Shown: positions 32,430 to 42,508 of the stretch, one piece after another
Layout of the letters: each line of letters starts with the position of its first letter
Numbering within the stretch: position 1 is the stretch's first letter
Assembly: GCF_009755665.1 (NCBI RefSeq)
Contig: NZ_CP046622.1
Coordinates: 62,001 to 126,000, forward strand
Direction of reading: 5' to 3'
Length of the DNA: 64,000 nucleotides
Source of the DNA: Variovorax paradoxus
GTDB taxonomy: Bacteria; Pseudomonadota; Gammaproteobacteria; Burkholderiales; Burkholderiaceae_C
Notes under the pieces: generated by a model
The model's database searches: none
Told to the model about the DNA's origin: nothing
What the model saw: only the letters and a program-made list of their open reading frames with translations
Translations under genes and position numbers: made by a program

Positions 32430-33980
32430 TCATGCCTGCCTCTCCCGCTCACGCAACCTGAACCTCTGGATCTTTCCCGTCGCCGTTTTCGGCAGTTCCT
32501 GCACAAATTCAAGAAACCGCGGGTACTTGTACGGCGCGAGCCGCTCCTTCACGAACGCCTTCAGTTCCTCGTCCGTGACCGACTGTCCTTCCTTCAGCAC
32601 GACAAAGGCCTTGGTCTTGGTCAGCCCGTCCGCATCTTCCTTGCCGATCACCGCGGCCTCGAGCACGGCCGGGTGCTGCATCAGCGTGGCTTCCACTTCG
32701 AAGGGCGACACATAGATGCCGCTGACCTTCAGCATGTCGTCGCTGCGGCCGGCATAGGTGTAGTAGCCGTCGGCATCGCGCGTGTACTTGTCGCCGCTCT
32801 TGGTCCAGCCGCCCTGGAAGGTTTCGCGCGACTTCTCGCGGTTGCACCAGTACATGAGCGCCGCGCTCGGCCCGCGGATGTAGAGGTCGCCCACTTCGCC
32901 GTCGGGCACCGGGCGGCCGTCTTCGCCGCGCAGCTCCACCTCGTAGCCTTCCACCGGCCGGCCCGTGGTGCCGTAGCGCACGTCGCCGGGACGGTTGGAG
33001 ATGAAGATGTGCAGCATCTCGGTGGAGCCGATGCCGTCGATGATCTCGCAGCCGAAATGCGCCTTGAAGCGCTGTGCGATCTCGCCAGGCAGTGCCTCGC
33101 CGGCGGAAGAGCACATGCGCAGCGCCACCTGCTCGCGCGCCGGCAGCTTCGAAGAGGCGAGCATGCCGGCAAAGCCCGTGGGCGCGCCGAAAAAGACGGT
33201 CGGCTTGTGTTCGGTCCAGCGGCGGAAGGTGGCATCTGGCGTGGGGCGCTCGGCCATCAGCACCACGGTCGCGCCGACCGACAACGGAAAGGTCAGCGCA
33301 TTGCCGAGGCCATACGCAAAGTACATCTTCGCGGCCGAGAAGCACACGTCGTTCTCGGTGAGCCCGAGCACCGGTTTGCCGTAGAGCTCGGCCGTCCACC
33401 ACAGGTTGGCATGCGTGTGGACCGTGCCCTTGGGCTTGCCGGTGGAGCCGGATGAATACAGCCAGAAGCCGGGGTCGTCGGAAGCCGTGGCCGCGGCGGA
33501 TGCCATCGGCTCGGCAGCGGCGATCAGGTTGTCGAACTCTAGCGCGCCTCCAGGCAGCGCGCCCGTCGGTTGCGAGACGATCAGCGTGTGCACTTCATGC
33601 GTGCCGCGGCCCATCGCCTCCTGCAGGCCCGGCAACAGCGCACCCGACACCAGCGCGGCCTGCGCGCGGCTGTGGTCGAGCATGTAGGCGTAGTCGTCTG
33701 GCGTGAGCAGGGTGTTGACCGCAACGGGCACCACGCCGGCATAGAGGCAACCCAGAAAACCCACGGGCCAGTCGCTGCTGTCGAGCATGAGCAACAGCAC
33801 GCGTTCCTCGCGCCGCACGCCAGCGGCCTTCAGCGCGGCGGCCAGGCGGCGCGCGCGTTCTTCGAGCTGGCCGTAGCTCAGCGTGCCGCGGTCGTCGATG
33901 TAGGCGATGCGTTCGGCGCGGCCGCGGTTGAGGGCGAACAGGTGTTCGGCAAAGTTGAATCGTGCGGGCGGGCTTGTCAT
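32430..33980 (-). CDS. bclA: benzoate-CoA ligase
   Basis: A 516-residue AMP-forming ligase that makes benzoyl-CoA from benzoate, ATP and CoA. P-loop YSSGSTGKPKG at residues 175-185. FSAAKMYFAYGLGNAL and IGSTEMLHIFISNRPGDVRYG form the aryl-binding and ATP regions as in known benzoate-CoA ligases, and the C-terminal PKTATGKIQR holds the catalytic Lys. It is encoded beside the whole box pathway, which fixes the role. It lies 45 bases after boxD. Confidence 0.96.
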   Translation of the reverse strand: MTSPPARFNFAEHLFALNRGRAERIAYIDDRGTLSYGQLEERARRLAAALKAAGVRREERVLLLMLDSSDWPVGFLGCLYAGVVPVAVNTLLTPDDYAYMLDHSRAQAALVSGALLPGLQEAMGRGTHEVHTLIVSQPTGALPGGALEFDNLIAAAEPMASAAATASDDPGFWLYSSGSTGKPKGTVHTHANLWWTAELYGKPVLGLTENDVCFSAAKMYFAYGLGNALTFPLSVGATVVLMAERPTPDATFRRWTEHKPTVFFGAPTGFAGMLASSKLPAREQVALRMCSSAGEALPGEIAQRFKAHFGCEIIDGIGSTEMLHIFISNRPGDVRYGTTGRPVEGYEVELRGEDGRPVPDGEVGDLYIRGPSAALMYWCNREKSRETFQGGWTKSGDKYTRDADGYYTYAGRSDDMLKVSGIYVSPFEVEATLMQHPAVLEAAVIGKEDADGLTKTKAFVVLKEGQSVTDEELKAFVKERLAPYKYPRFLEFVQELPKTATGKIQRFRLRERERQA

Positions 33981-34025
33981 GCGTGTCTCCTGGGGCCGTG
34001 TTCTTTTCTTCTCGGTTCTAAAGGG

Positions 34026-35576
34026 CTAGAGGCCGAGTTGCGCGAGCACGCCGGGGCTCGCTTGCACCGCGCTGCGGCGGTGATAGAAATCCAGCGCGCG
34101 CAATCCGCCGAGCTCGGCGCCGCCACCCGCGCGGCCCGGGCCGCCGTGCAGCGACATCGGCATCACGTTGCCATGGCCGGTGTGGGCCTGCGCCACCTCG
34201 GGCGTGATCACGTGCACGCGTCCGTGGCTCGGCGCAACGGCAACCGCGGCCTGCGCCAGTGCGGCGTCGTCGCTGCCGTAGAGCGACGTCACCAGCGAGC
34301 CCTGGCCGCGGTGCGCCAGCGCAATGCCGTGCGCAAGGTCGCGGTAGGGCAGCAGCGTGGCCACGGGGCCGAACACTTCCACGTCGTGCACGCGCTGCGC
34401 CGCATCGGCATCGCGCGCGCCCAGCAGCACCGGGCCGATGCAGGCGGCGACCGAAGGCTCGGCATCGATCAGCGGGGTGTTGCGGCCGTCATGCAGCACC
34501 GTGGTCTGTGCCGAGAGCGCTTCCAGTCCCTCGCTCACCGCATTCAGCTGCGCGCGGCTCACGAGCGAACCCATGCGCACGCTCTCGTTGCGCGGATTGC
34601 CCACCGTCACGTTCTTGAGCTTGGCGCCGATGGCTTCAGCGGTGGCTTCGTACACCTCGGCCGGCACCAGGATGCGGCGGATGGCGGTGCATTTCTGGCC
34701 GGACTTCACCGTCATCTCGCGCACCACTTCGCGCACGAGCAGGTTGAAGGCCTCGCTGCCGGGCGCGTCGCCGGGCAGCAGCAGGGCGCTGTTCAGGCTG
34801 TCGGCCTCGATGTTGACGCGCACCGCGCGCTCGGTAACGGCCGGGTGCGAGCGGATGACCGCCGCGGTTTTGGCCGAGCCGGTGAACGAAGCCACATCGA
34901 AGGGCTGCAGCGCGTCCATCAGGCCGGCCGAGCTGCCGCAGATGACGGAGAGCGCACCCGCGGGCAGCACGCCGGCATCGACCACGTCGCGCACCATGCG
35001 CTGCGTGAGCCAGGCGGTGGCCGTGGCGGGCTTCACGATCACGGGCACGCCCGAGAGCAGCGCCGGCGCCGCCTTTTCCCACAGGCCCCACGACGGAAAG
35101 TTGAACGCATTGATGAAGAGCGCCACCCCATGCGTCGGCACCTGCAGGTGCTGCGACATGAACACCGGCTCCTTGCCGAGCTTCGCCGCATCGCCGTCGC
35201 GCAGCGCGCGCACGTCGCCGAGCGTATCGCCCCACTTGGCGTACTGGCCCAGCGTGAAGATCGCGCCGTCGATGTCGACGGCCGAGTCGTTCTTCACTGT
35301 GCCGGAGTTGGCCGTCGCAATCTCGTAATAGGTGTCGCGATGGGCCTGCAGCACCTTCACGATGGCAGCAAGCAGCCCCGCGCGCTGGCGGTAGGTGAGG
35401 GCGCGCAGTGCGCCGCCGCCCTGTTCGCGTGCAAAGGCAAAGGCCGCGGGCAGGTCGAGCCCGGTGGCGTCGACGCGCACGAGCTCGGTGCCCAGCACCG
35501 GGTCGAAAAGAGGCGTGCCGGCGCCCGAACCGCTTTGCCAGCGGCCTGCGACATAGTTGGAAAGGAGCTCGGTCAT
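34026..35576 (-). CDS. boxD: 3,4-dehydroadipyl-CoA semialdehyde dehydrogenase
   Basis: A 516-residue aldehyde dehydrogenase that oxidises the ring-opened semialdehyde made by BoxC, using NADP. FINAFNFPSWGLWEKAAPAL is the conserved N-terminal block, ASFTGSAKTA the cofactor-binding strand, VNIEADSLNS contains the general-base Glu and GQKCTAIRR the catalytic Cys. It resembles the dehydrogenase half of PaaZ. The ATG overlaps the DUF4863 stop by four bases. Called boxD or boxZ in different strains. Confidence 0.95.
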   Translation of the reverse strand: MTELLSNYVAGRWQSGSGAGTPLFDPVLGTELVRVDATGLDLPAAFAFAREQGGGALRALTYRQRAGLLAAIVKVLQAHRDTYYEIATANSGTVKNDSAVDIDGAIFTLGQYAKWGDTLGDVRALRDGDAAKLGKEPVFMSQHLQVPTHGVALFINAFNFPSWGLWEKAAPALLSGVPVIVKPATATAWLTQRMVRDVVDAGVLPAGALSVICGSSAGLMDALQPFDVASFTGSAKTAAVIRSHPAVTERAVRVNIEADSLNSALLLPGDAPGSEAFNLLVREVVREMTVKSGQKCTAIRRILVPAEVYEATAEAIGAKLKNVTVGNPRNESVRMGSLVSRAQLNAVSEGLEALSAQTTVLHDGRNTPLIDAEPSVAACIGPVLLGARDADAAQRVHDVEVFGPVATLLPYRDLAHGIALAHRGQGSLVTSLYGSDDAALAQAAVAVAPSHGRVHVITPEVAQAHTGHGNVMPMSLHGGPGRAGGGAELGGLRALDFYHRRSAVQASPGVLAQLGL

Positions 35577-36046
35577 TGGGTGAACTTGATCTGCCCTTCG
35601 GGCAAGAGATAGAGAACGAGCGCGCGGCCTTGCGCCACGGTCGGGCGGTGCGCGGTGCCGGGGCCGTAGACGCACCAGCCCGCGGGCCGGCCGTCGAAGG
35701 TGGCGCCGGCACTGCTTTCGAGCGGCATGATCAGGTCGATCTCGCCATTGGGATGCGTGTGGTGCGGCCCCGCGATGTCCTGCATGTCGACCACGTCGAC
35801 GGAGAAACGGTGCAGTGCGTCTTCGGCCTTGAACACGCGGCCGTAGCGGATGCCGCCGCCCTCGCGCTCGCACATCCAGCCTTCGGCCACGCCGCCGATG
35901 CAGGCCTGGCGAAGTTGCTCGAAAGTGGCGGTGCCCACGCCGTGCGTGGCGTTCAGCCAGTGGTCGAGTTGTTCGTCGAGAGGCCGGCCGGCAATTTCGG
36001 CGGTCAGGCCGGCAATCAACTGGTGAAATGCTTCCTTGCTGGACAT
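35573..36046 (-). CDS. DUF4863-family cupin-like protein (PnbB-like)
   Basis: A 157-residue protein. The C-terminal half looks like a small beta-barrel with GPHHTHPNGEIDLIMPL as possible metal ligands (several His and one Glu) and WCVYGPGTAHRPTV. The family includes p-hydroxylaminobenzoate lyase (PnbB), an aromatic-modifying enzyme. It is the first gene of the leftward benzoate run. Its reaction in this pathway is unknown; it may handle a substituted benzoate or a side product. Confidence 0.82.
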   Translation of the reverse strand: MSSKEAFHQLIAGLTAEIAGRPLDEQLDHWLNATHGVGTATFEQLRQACIGGVAEGWMCEREGGGIRYGRVFKAEDALHRFSVDVVDMQDIAGPHHTHPNGEIDLIMPLESSAGATFDGRPAGWCVYGPGTAHRPTVAQGRALVLYLLPEGQIKFTQ

Positions 36047-36110
36047 TGGCGGGCTTCCTTTTTGGAGGCTGGCTGGCAGGGGGGCGCCACAGCGAACTTA
36101 TGAACTACAT

Positions 36111-36131
36111 TGCAGGATCGTTGCGTGTGCA
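36111..36131. promoter_or_regulatory. boxR operator: TGCA pair downstream of the leftward box promoter
   Basis: Two TGCA elements (36111-36114 and 36128-36131) lie just inside the predicted leftward transcript. TGCA is the known recognition element of BoxR/BzdR repressors. Spacing (13 bases) differs from the classical six, so this is a weaker candidate than the boxC site. Confidence 0.4.
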
Positions 36132-36150
36132 GTATCTTGCTTGTGGTCGA

Positions 36151-36179
36151 ACGATAAGCACCGAGTCAATAGGTGTCAA
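36151..36179 (-). promoter_or_regulatory. sigma-70-like promoter for the leftward benzoate run
   Basis: Read on the minus strand: a perfect -35 TTGACA (36174-36179), a 17-base spacer and a -10 TATCGT (36151-36156). It would start transcription near 36144, about 100 bases before the DUF4863 gene. Confidence 0.65.
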
Positions 36180-36183
36180 GCAA

Positions 36184-36193
36184 TATAGTGCAT
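36184..36193. promoter_or_regulatory. boxR operator: boxR promoter element with BoxR-type motif
   Basis: TATAGTGCAT combines a -10-like TATAGT (36184-36189) with TGCA (36189-36192). The nine bases ATAGTGCAT recur, on the other strand, before boxC (37275-37283). No good -35 is seen for the rightward direction. The position suggests BoxR represses its own gene. Confidence 0.5.
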
Positions 36194-36245
36194 ATATGGT
36201 GTTTACCCTGAGCGCGCACAATCCCGGCCAAGAACGAGGACTTGC

Positions 36246-37196
36246 ATGAACGAGCATGTAGACGCGGTGCTGTCCACCGCGCACGACGGCAATCACGTCG
36301 GCAACGCCGCCGCCGCATCGGCCGGGGAGGCCAGGAACCCATTGCTGGCGGCATTGGGCGATCGCGTGCGCAACCTGCGAGCGCAGCGCGGCCTCACGCG
36401 CAAGGCGGTGGCCATTTCGGCCGGCGTGTCGGAGCGGCACCTGGCCAATCTTGAATACGGCATCGGCAACGCATCGATCCTGGTGCTGCAGCAGGTGGCT
36501 GGTGCGCTGCATTGCTCGCTGGCCGAGCTCGTCGGCGACGTGACCACCAGTTCGCCCGAATGGCTGCTGATTCGAGAACTGCTCGAGAACCGCAGCGAAA
36601 CCGACCTGCGCCGCGTGCGCCTGGCGCTGGGCGAGCTGCTGGGCACGGCCTCGGTCGATCCGGCCCGGCACCGCCGCATTGCGCTGGTGGGCCTGCGCGG
36701 TGCAGGCAAGTCCACGCTCGGGCAAATGCTGGCCGACGACCTGGAGCTGCCCTTCGTGGAACTGAGCCGCGAGATCGAGAAGCTTGCGGGCTGCAGCGTG
36801 CGCGAGATCCACGACCTGTATGGCACCAACGCCTACCGCCGCTACGAACGCCGCGCGCTCGAGGAAACGATCCAGATCTACAGCGAAGTGGTCATTGCCA
36901 CGCCGGGCGGCATCGTGTCCGACCCCGCCACCTTCAACGAACTGCTCGCGCACTGCACCACCGTGTGGCTGCAGGCCGCGCCCGAAGAGCACATGGGCCG
37001 CGTGGCCGCGCAGGGCGACACCCGTCCCATGGCCGCCAGCAAGGAGGCGATGGAAGACCTGCGGCGCATCCTGAACGGGCGCGCCGCCTTCTATTCGAAG
37101 GCCGATCTCTCGGTGGACACCAGCGGCCGGAGCCTGGCGCAGAGCTTCCAGGCCTTGCGCGGCGTCGCCCGCCAGGCCATGGGCATCGGCGCCTGA
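36246..37196 (+). CDS. boxR: BoxR benzoyl-CoA-responsive repressor (HTH plus shikimate-kinase-like domain)
   Basis: A 316-residue two-domain regulator. Residues about 38-95 form an Xre-type helix-turn-helix (LRAQRGLTRKAVAISAGVSE). Residues about 143-310 resemble shikimate kinase with Walker A GLRGAGKST (149-157) and GGIVSDPATF, which in this family binds benzoyl-CoA rather than shikimate. Known members (BzdR, BoxR) repress benzoate genes until benzoyl-CoA appears. It heads the rightward run and is divergent from the DUF4863/boxD/bclA genes. Confidence 0.95.
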   Translation: MNEHVDAVLSTAHDGNHVGNAAAASAGEARNPLLAALGDRVRNLRAQRGLTRKAVAISAGVSERHLANLEYGIGNASILVLQQVAGALHCSLAELVGDVTTSSPEWLLIRELLENRSETDLRRVRLALGELLGTASVDPARHRRIALVGLRGAGKSTLGQMLADDLELPFVELSREIEKLAGCSVREIHDLYGTNAYRRYERRALEETIQIYSEVVIATPGGIVSDPATFNELLAHCTTVWLQAAPEEHMGRVAAQGDTRPMAASKEAMEDLRRILNGRAAFYSKADLSVDTSGRSLAQSFQALRGVARQAMGIGA

Positions 37197-37226
37197 ACTG
37201 AAGTTTGAAAAAAAGCGATTCAGGCA

Positions 37227-37258
37227 TTGACTTGCCTGTTCGCATGCAGCATGATGCA
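37227..37258 (+). promoter_or_regulatory. boxR operator: boxC promoter with TGCA-N6-TGCA operator
   Basis: A -35 TTGACT (37227-37232), 17-base spacer and -10 CATGAT (37250-37255). Two TGCA elements exactly six bases apart (37245-37248 and 37255-37258) overlap the -10. TGCA-N6-TGCA is the published form of BzdR/BoxR-type operators. A third TGCA lies at 37278-37281. Binding here would block RNA polymerase. Confidence 0.7.
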
Positions 37259-37324
37259 TGTCATCGGAACCAGAAGATGCACTATTCTTCCGGTTTGCAT
37301 CTGGCCCCCACAGGAGACTTCCGT

Positions 37325-39001
37325 ATGACCGAGACCACGACCCTTCAGGCGCCTCCGCGCGTCGACTACCGCATCGAGCCCACCCAATACAAGCACTGGA
37401 AGCTCAGCTTCGACGGCGCGGTGGCGCGCCTGGTGCTCGACATCGCGGAAGACGGCGGTATTCGCCCCGGCTACAAGCTCAAGCTCAACAGCTACGACCT
37501 GGGCGTGGACATCGAGCTGAACGACGCGCTCAACCGCGTGCGCTTCGAGCACCCTGAAGTGCGCAGCGTGATCGTCACCAGCGGCAAGGACCGCATCTTC
37601 TGTTCGGGCGCCAACATCTTCATGCTGGGCGTCTCGAGCCACGCCTGGAAGGTGAACTTCTGCAAGTTCACCAACGAGACGCGCAACGGCATCGAAGACT
37701 CGTCGAAGCATTCGGGCCTGAAGTTCATCGCGGCCGTGAACGGCGCCTGCGCCGGCGGCGGCTACGAGCTGGCGCTGGCCTGCGACGAAATCCTGCTGGT
37801 GGACGATCGCTCCTCGGCCGTGTCGCTGCCCGAAGTGCCGCTGCTCGGCGTGTTGCCCGGCACTGGCGGCCTCACCCGCGTGACCGACAAGCGCCACGTG
37901 CGCCATGACCTCGCCGACATCTTCTGCACCAGCGTCGAAGGCGTGCGCGGCCAGCGCGCCGTCGACTGGCGCCTGGTCGACGCGGTCGCCAAGCCCGCGC
38001 AGTTCGCAGCTGCCGTGCAAGACCGCGCCGCGCAGCTTGCCGCCGGCAGCGATCGCCCCGCGGGCGGCAAGGGCGTGGCGCTGACCCGCCTGGAGCGCGA
38101 GGAAACCGCCGACAGCCTGCGCTATTCGAATGTCGAGATCCAGATCGACCGCAGCAAGCGCACGGCCACCATCACTGTCAAGGCGCCCACCGGCGCGCAG
38201 CCGGCCGGCGTTGCAGACATCGAGGCCGCAGGCGCCGCATGGTGGCCGCTGGCCGTGTGCCGCGAGCTGGACGACGCCATTCTTCACCTGCGCACCAATG
38301 AGCTCGACATCGGCACCTGGCTGCTCAAGACCGAAGGCGATGCAGAGGCCGTGCTCGCATCGGACGCCATGATGCTCGCGCACAAGGACCATTGGCTGGT
38401 GCGCGAAACCATCGGCGCACTGCGCCGCACGCTGGCGCGCCTGGACGTGTCGTCGCGCAGCCTGTTCGCGCTGGTCGCGGCCGGCTCGTGCTTTGCCGGC
38501 ACGCTGGCCGAGCTCGCTTTTGCCGCCGACCGCAGCTACATGCTGGCGCTGCCCGACGACGCCGAGCGCGCACCGAAGCTCGTGCTCAACGAATTCAACT
38601 TCGGCTTCTATCCGATGGTGAACGACCAGAGCCGCCTGGAGCGCCGTTTCTATGAAGAAGCCGCGCCGCTCGACGCAGCACGCTCCGCCGCCGGCAAGCC
38701 GCTCGACGCGGACGAAGCGCTGAAGCTCGGCCTGGTGACCGCCGCGCCCGACGACATCGACTGGGACGATGAGATCCGCATTGCCGTCGAAGAGCGCGCC
38801 GCCATGTCGCCCGACGCGCTCACCGGCCTGGAAGCCAACCTGCGCTTTGCCAGCAAGGAGAACATGGCCACCCGCATCTTCGGCCGGCTCACCGCCTGGC
38901 AGAACTGGATCTTCAACCGCCCCAACGCCGTCGGCGAAAAGGGCGCGCTCAAGGTCTATGGCACCGGCGAGAAAGCCGGCTTCGACCTCAATCGTGTATG
39001 A
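37325..39001 (+). CDS. boxC: benzoyl-CoA-dihydrodiol lyase / 2,3-epoxybenzoyl-CoA dihydrolase BoxC
   Basis: A 558-residue crotonase-fold enzyme that opens the ring of 2,3-epoxybenzoyl-CoA to the dehydroadipyl-CoA semialdehyde, releasing formate. Two crotonase-like halves are visible: oxyanion-hole blocks SGKDRIFCSGANIFMLG and NGACAGGGYELALAC in the first, AAGSCFAGTLAELAFAADRS in the second. Length matches BoxC. Start at 37325 follows CAGGAG; the stop codon TGA is shared with repeat B. Confidence 0.97.
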   Translation: MTETTTLQAPPRVDYRIEPTQYKHWKLSFDGAVARLVLDIAEDGGIRPGYKLKLNSYDLGVDIELNDALNRVRFEHPEVRSVIVTSGKDRIFCSGANIFMLGVSSHAWKVNFCKFTNETRNGIEDSSKHSGLKFIAAVNGACAGGGYELALACDEILLVDDRSSAVSLPEVPLLGVLPGTGGLTRVTDKRHVRHDLADIFCTSVEGVRGQRAVDWRLVDAVAKPAQFAAAVQDRAAQLAAGSDRPAGGKGVALTRLEREETADSLRYSNVEIQIDRSKRTATITVKAPTGAQPAGVADIEAAGAAWWPLAVCRELDDAILHLRTNELDIGTWLLKTEGDAEAVLASDAMMLAHKDHWLVRETIGALRRTLARLDVSSRSLFALVAAGSCFAGTLAELAFAADRSYMLALPDDAERAPKLVLNEFNFGFYPMVNDQSRLERRFYEEAAPLDAARSAAGKPLDADEALKLGLVTAAPDDIDWDDEIRIAVEERAAMSPDALTGLEANLRFASKENMATRIFGRLTAWQNWIFNRPNAVGEKGALKVYGTGEKAGFDLNRV

Positions 39002-39105
39002 CCCCCAGTCTTCGCGCACTTCGTGTCGCTTCGCCAACCCCCTTCCAGGGGGCAACGCCAGCGGCCCGGCAAAGCCGGTTCCGCGGCGTTCCCCGCACAG
39101 ACATC
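38999..39105. repeat. dispersed repeat B, copy 2 (boxC-boxB)
   Basis: Begins with the boxC stop codon (TGACCC), then CACTTCGTGTCGC, the palindrome CCCCCTTCCAGGGGG, GGCCCGGCAAAGCCGGTTCC and a final CGCGGCGTTCCCCG. It is the same block order as 30175-30296 on the other strand. It occupies most of the 135 bases between boxC and boxB. Confidence 0.82.
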
Positions 39106-39136
39106 TCTCCAGCAACCCATCGATAAAGGTTTCGCC

Positions 39137-40564
<1,428 letters not shown>

Positions 40565-40570
40565 TCGGTA

Positions 40571-40677
40571 TTGCTCCTTCCCCCTCTGGGGGAGGGCAGG
40601 GATGGGGGCAAGCAGCGTGACCACGACAAGCGCCGCTTGCCCCCACCCAACCCTCCCCCGGAAGGGGAGGGCTCTAG
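40571..40677. repeat. intercistronic palindromic repeat C, copy 3 (boxB-boxA)
   Basis: Same layout as 28171-28274: CTCCTTCCCCCTCTGGGGGA at the left, GGGATGGGGGCAAGC pairing with GCTTGCCCCCACCC, and CCTCCCCCGGAAGGGGAGG at the right, ending just before the boxA ribosome site. It would form a long hairpin between boxB and boxA. Confidence 0.82.
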
Positions 40678-40686
40678 GAGAACAAC

Positions 40687-41976
40687 ATGGACATGGCCGT
40701 TGAAGCCGGGGTCATCAAGCAGCACCTGATCGACCCCGAGATCTGCATCCGCTGCAACACCTGCGAGGCCACCTGCCCCGTCAACGCGATCACGCACGAC
40801 GACAACAACTATGTCGTTCGCGCCGACATCTGCAATGGCTGCATGGCCTGCATCTCGCCGTGCCCGACGGGTTCGATCGACAACTGGCGCACCATGCCGG
40901 TGGTGCGCGCGTATTCGATCGAAGAGCAGTTCACCTGGGAATCGCTGCCGGCAGAGCTCTCGCCCGAAGAGCTCGAAGCCGCGGGCGTTGCCGCCGATAC
41001 AGGCGATGAAGCCGGGGCGGCACCCACACCCGTGCCGACGCAAGCACAGGCCGCTGCCGAGCCCGTCGAGCCCGTCTTCAATTCGGCCCAGTACGGCGCC
41101 ACCGTGCCGCCGTGGTCCGCCGCGCACGCCTACACCAATCTCTTTCCGCCGAAGTCCCCGACGACGGCGACGGTGGTCGGCAACTTCAACTGCACCGAGG
41201 CGGGCTTCGACAGCGAGACGCATCACATCGTGCTCGACTTCGGCGTGGTGCCGTTCCCGGTGCTCGAGGGCCAGTCGATCGGCATCATTCCGCCGGGTGT
41301 GGACGCCATCGGCAAACGCCACCATGCGCGCCAGTACTCGGTGGCCAGCCCGCGCAACGGCGAGCGGCCTGGCTACAACAACGTGTCGCTCACCGTGAAG
41401 CGCGTGACCGAAGACCACCAGGGCGACCCCGTACGCGGCGTGTGCTCCAACTATGTGTGCGACCTGAAGGTGGGCGACACGGTGCAGGTGGTGGGGCCCT
41501 TCGGCGCCTCGTTCCTCATGCCGAACCATCCCAAGTCGCACATCGTGATGATCTGCACCGGCACCGGCAGCGCACCGATGCGTGCCATGACCGAGTGGCG
41601 CCGGCGCCTGCGCAAGAGCGGCAAGTTCGAAGGCGGCAAGCTCATGCTGTTCTTCGGCGCGCGCACCCAGCAGGAGCTGCCGTACTTCGGCCCGCTGCAG
41701 TCGCTGCCGAAGGACTTCATCGACATCAACCTTGCGTTCTCGCGCACGCCGGGCCAGCCCAAGCGCTATGTGCAAGACCTGATGCGCGAGCGCGCCGCCG
41801 ACCTGGCCGCGCTGCTGAAGGACGGCGCAAGCCACTTCTACGTGTGCGGCCTCAAGAGCATGGAAGAGGGCGTGGTGCTCGCATTGCGCGACGTGGCGAA
41901 GGAAGCGGGCCTGGACTGGGACACCGTGGGTGCCGCACTGAAGCGCGAAGGTCGGCTGCACCTGGAGACGTATTAA
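40687..41976 (+). CDS. boxA: benzoyl-CoA 2,3-epoxidase, reductase subunit BoxA
   Basis: A 429-residue flavin iron-sulfur reductase that passes electrons from NADPH to BoxB. N-terminal 2x[4Fe-4S] ferredoxin domain: [12 protein letters not shown] and [12 protein letters not shown] (residues about 20-60). A Pro/Ala linker with acidic patch (90-125) follows, then a ferredoxin-NADP-reductase domain: RQYSVASPR for [13 protein letters not shown] for NADP and VCGLKSM at the end. Third of the rightward box genes. Confidence 0.97.
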   Translation: MDMAVEAGVIKQHLIDPEICIRCNTCEATCPVNAITHDDNNYVVRADICNGCMACISPCPTGSIDNWRTMPVVRAYSIEEQFTWESLPAELSPEELEAAGVAADTGDEAGAAPTPVPTQAQAAAEPVEPVFNSAQYGATVPPWSAAHAYTNLFPPKSPTTATVVGNFNCTEAGFDSETHHIVLDFGVVPFPVLEGQSIGIIPPGVDAIGKRHHARQYSVASPRNGERPGYNNVSLTVKRVTEDHQGDPVRGVCSNYVCDLKVGDTVQVVGPFGASFLMPNHPKSHIVMICTGTGSAPMRAMTEWRRRLRKSGKFEGGKLMLFFGARTQQELPYFGPLQSLPKDFIDINLAFSRTPGQPKRYVQDLMRERAADLAALLKDGASHFYVCGLKSMEEGVVLALRDVAKEAGLDWDTVGAALKREGRLHLETY

Positions 41977-41986
41977 GCTGCGGCGG

Positions 41987-42430
41987 ATGAAGTTCGCCGA
42001 CTTTCACACGGGGCAGGTCATCGAGGCCGGGCCTTACGTTGTTTCCGAGGCGGAGTTGGTCGGGTTTGCGCAAGCGTACGACCCGCAGTCGTTTCATACC
42101 GACGCAGAGGCCGCGGCCGGCAGCGCGTTTGGCGGGCTCATCGCGAGCGGATGGCACACCTGCTCCATCGCGATGCGGCTGGTGGTCGATGCCGCGCTCG
42201 CGGGCTCCGAGTCGTTCGCGTCGCCGGGGCTCGAGCATGTGCGCTGGCCCCATCCCGTGCGGCCCGGCGACGCCTTGCGGCTCGTGGCCGACGTCATCGA
42301 GGTGCGGCGCTCGGAGAAGCGGCCCACGCTGGGCATCATGCGCTGGCGCTGGCGGCTCTTCAACCAACGCGAATTGATGGTGCTCGATGTGGAGGTCACC
42401 AGCCTTTTCAGGCTTGAAGCGACAGGCTGA
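41987..42430 (+). CDS. MaoC-family hotdog hydratase-like protein
   Basis: A 147-residue hotdog protein with the MaoC hydratase motif: YDPQSFHTD near residues 29-37 with the catalytic Asp/His pair, then SGWHTCSIAMRL. Such proteins hydrate or dehydrate enoyl-CoA esters. It follows boxA by ten bases and may act on the 3,4-dehydroadipyl-CoA branch, linking it to beta-oxidation. That role is inference from position. Confidence 0.87.
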   Translation: MKFADFHTGQVIEAGPYVVSEAELVGFAQAYDPQSFHTDAEAAAGSAFGGLIASGWHTCSIAMRLVVDAALAGSESFASPGLEHVRWPHPVRPGDALRLVADVIEVRRSEKRPTLGIMRWRWRLFNQRELMVLDVEVTSLFRLEATG

Positions 42431-42439
42431 CGCACCGTG

Positions 42440-42473
42440 AAAAAAAGCCCGCAACGCCTGGGCGCTGCGGGCT
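42440..42473 (-). terminator. intrinsic terminator of the Gly/Ala-rich protein gene
   Basis: Read on the minus strand: AGCCCGCA, a short loop with inner CGCC/GGCG pairing, TGCGGGCT, then a run of Ts. It lies 35 bases after the stop of the leftward gene, and on the plus strand just after the MaoC stop, where it lacks a T-run. Confidence 0.8.
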
Positions 42474-42508
42474 TCCTGGCCACTAGCGGCCTTTGGGCAC
42501 GAAACGGT

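Noticed and set aside
36246..37196. Shikimate kinase for aromatic amino acid synthesis
   Set aside because: The kinase-like domain follows an Xre helix-turn-helix and the gene sits at the head of the box operon, so it is the regulator BoxR.
30175..39105. Insertion sequence ends flanking livKH-boxC as a composite transposon
   Set aside because: The two copies of repeat B are short, contain no transposase and other copies of related repeats occur between; no target duplication is visible.
42440..42473. Terminator for the rightward box run
   Set aside because: The T-run is on the minus-strand side, so it fits the leftward Gly/Ala-rich gene; on the plus strand the hairpin is not followed by Ts.
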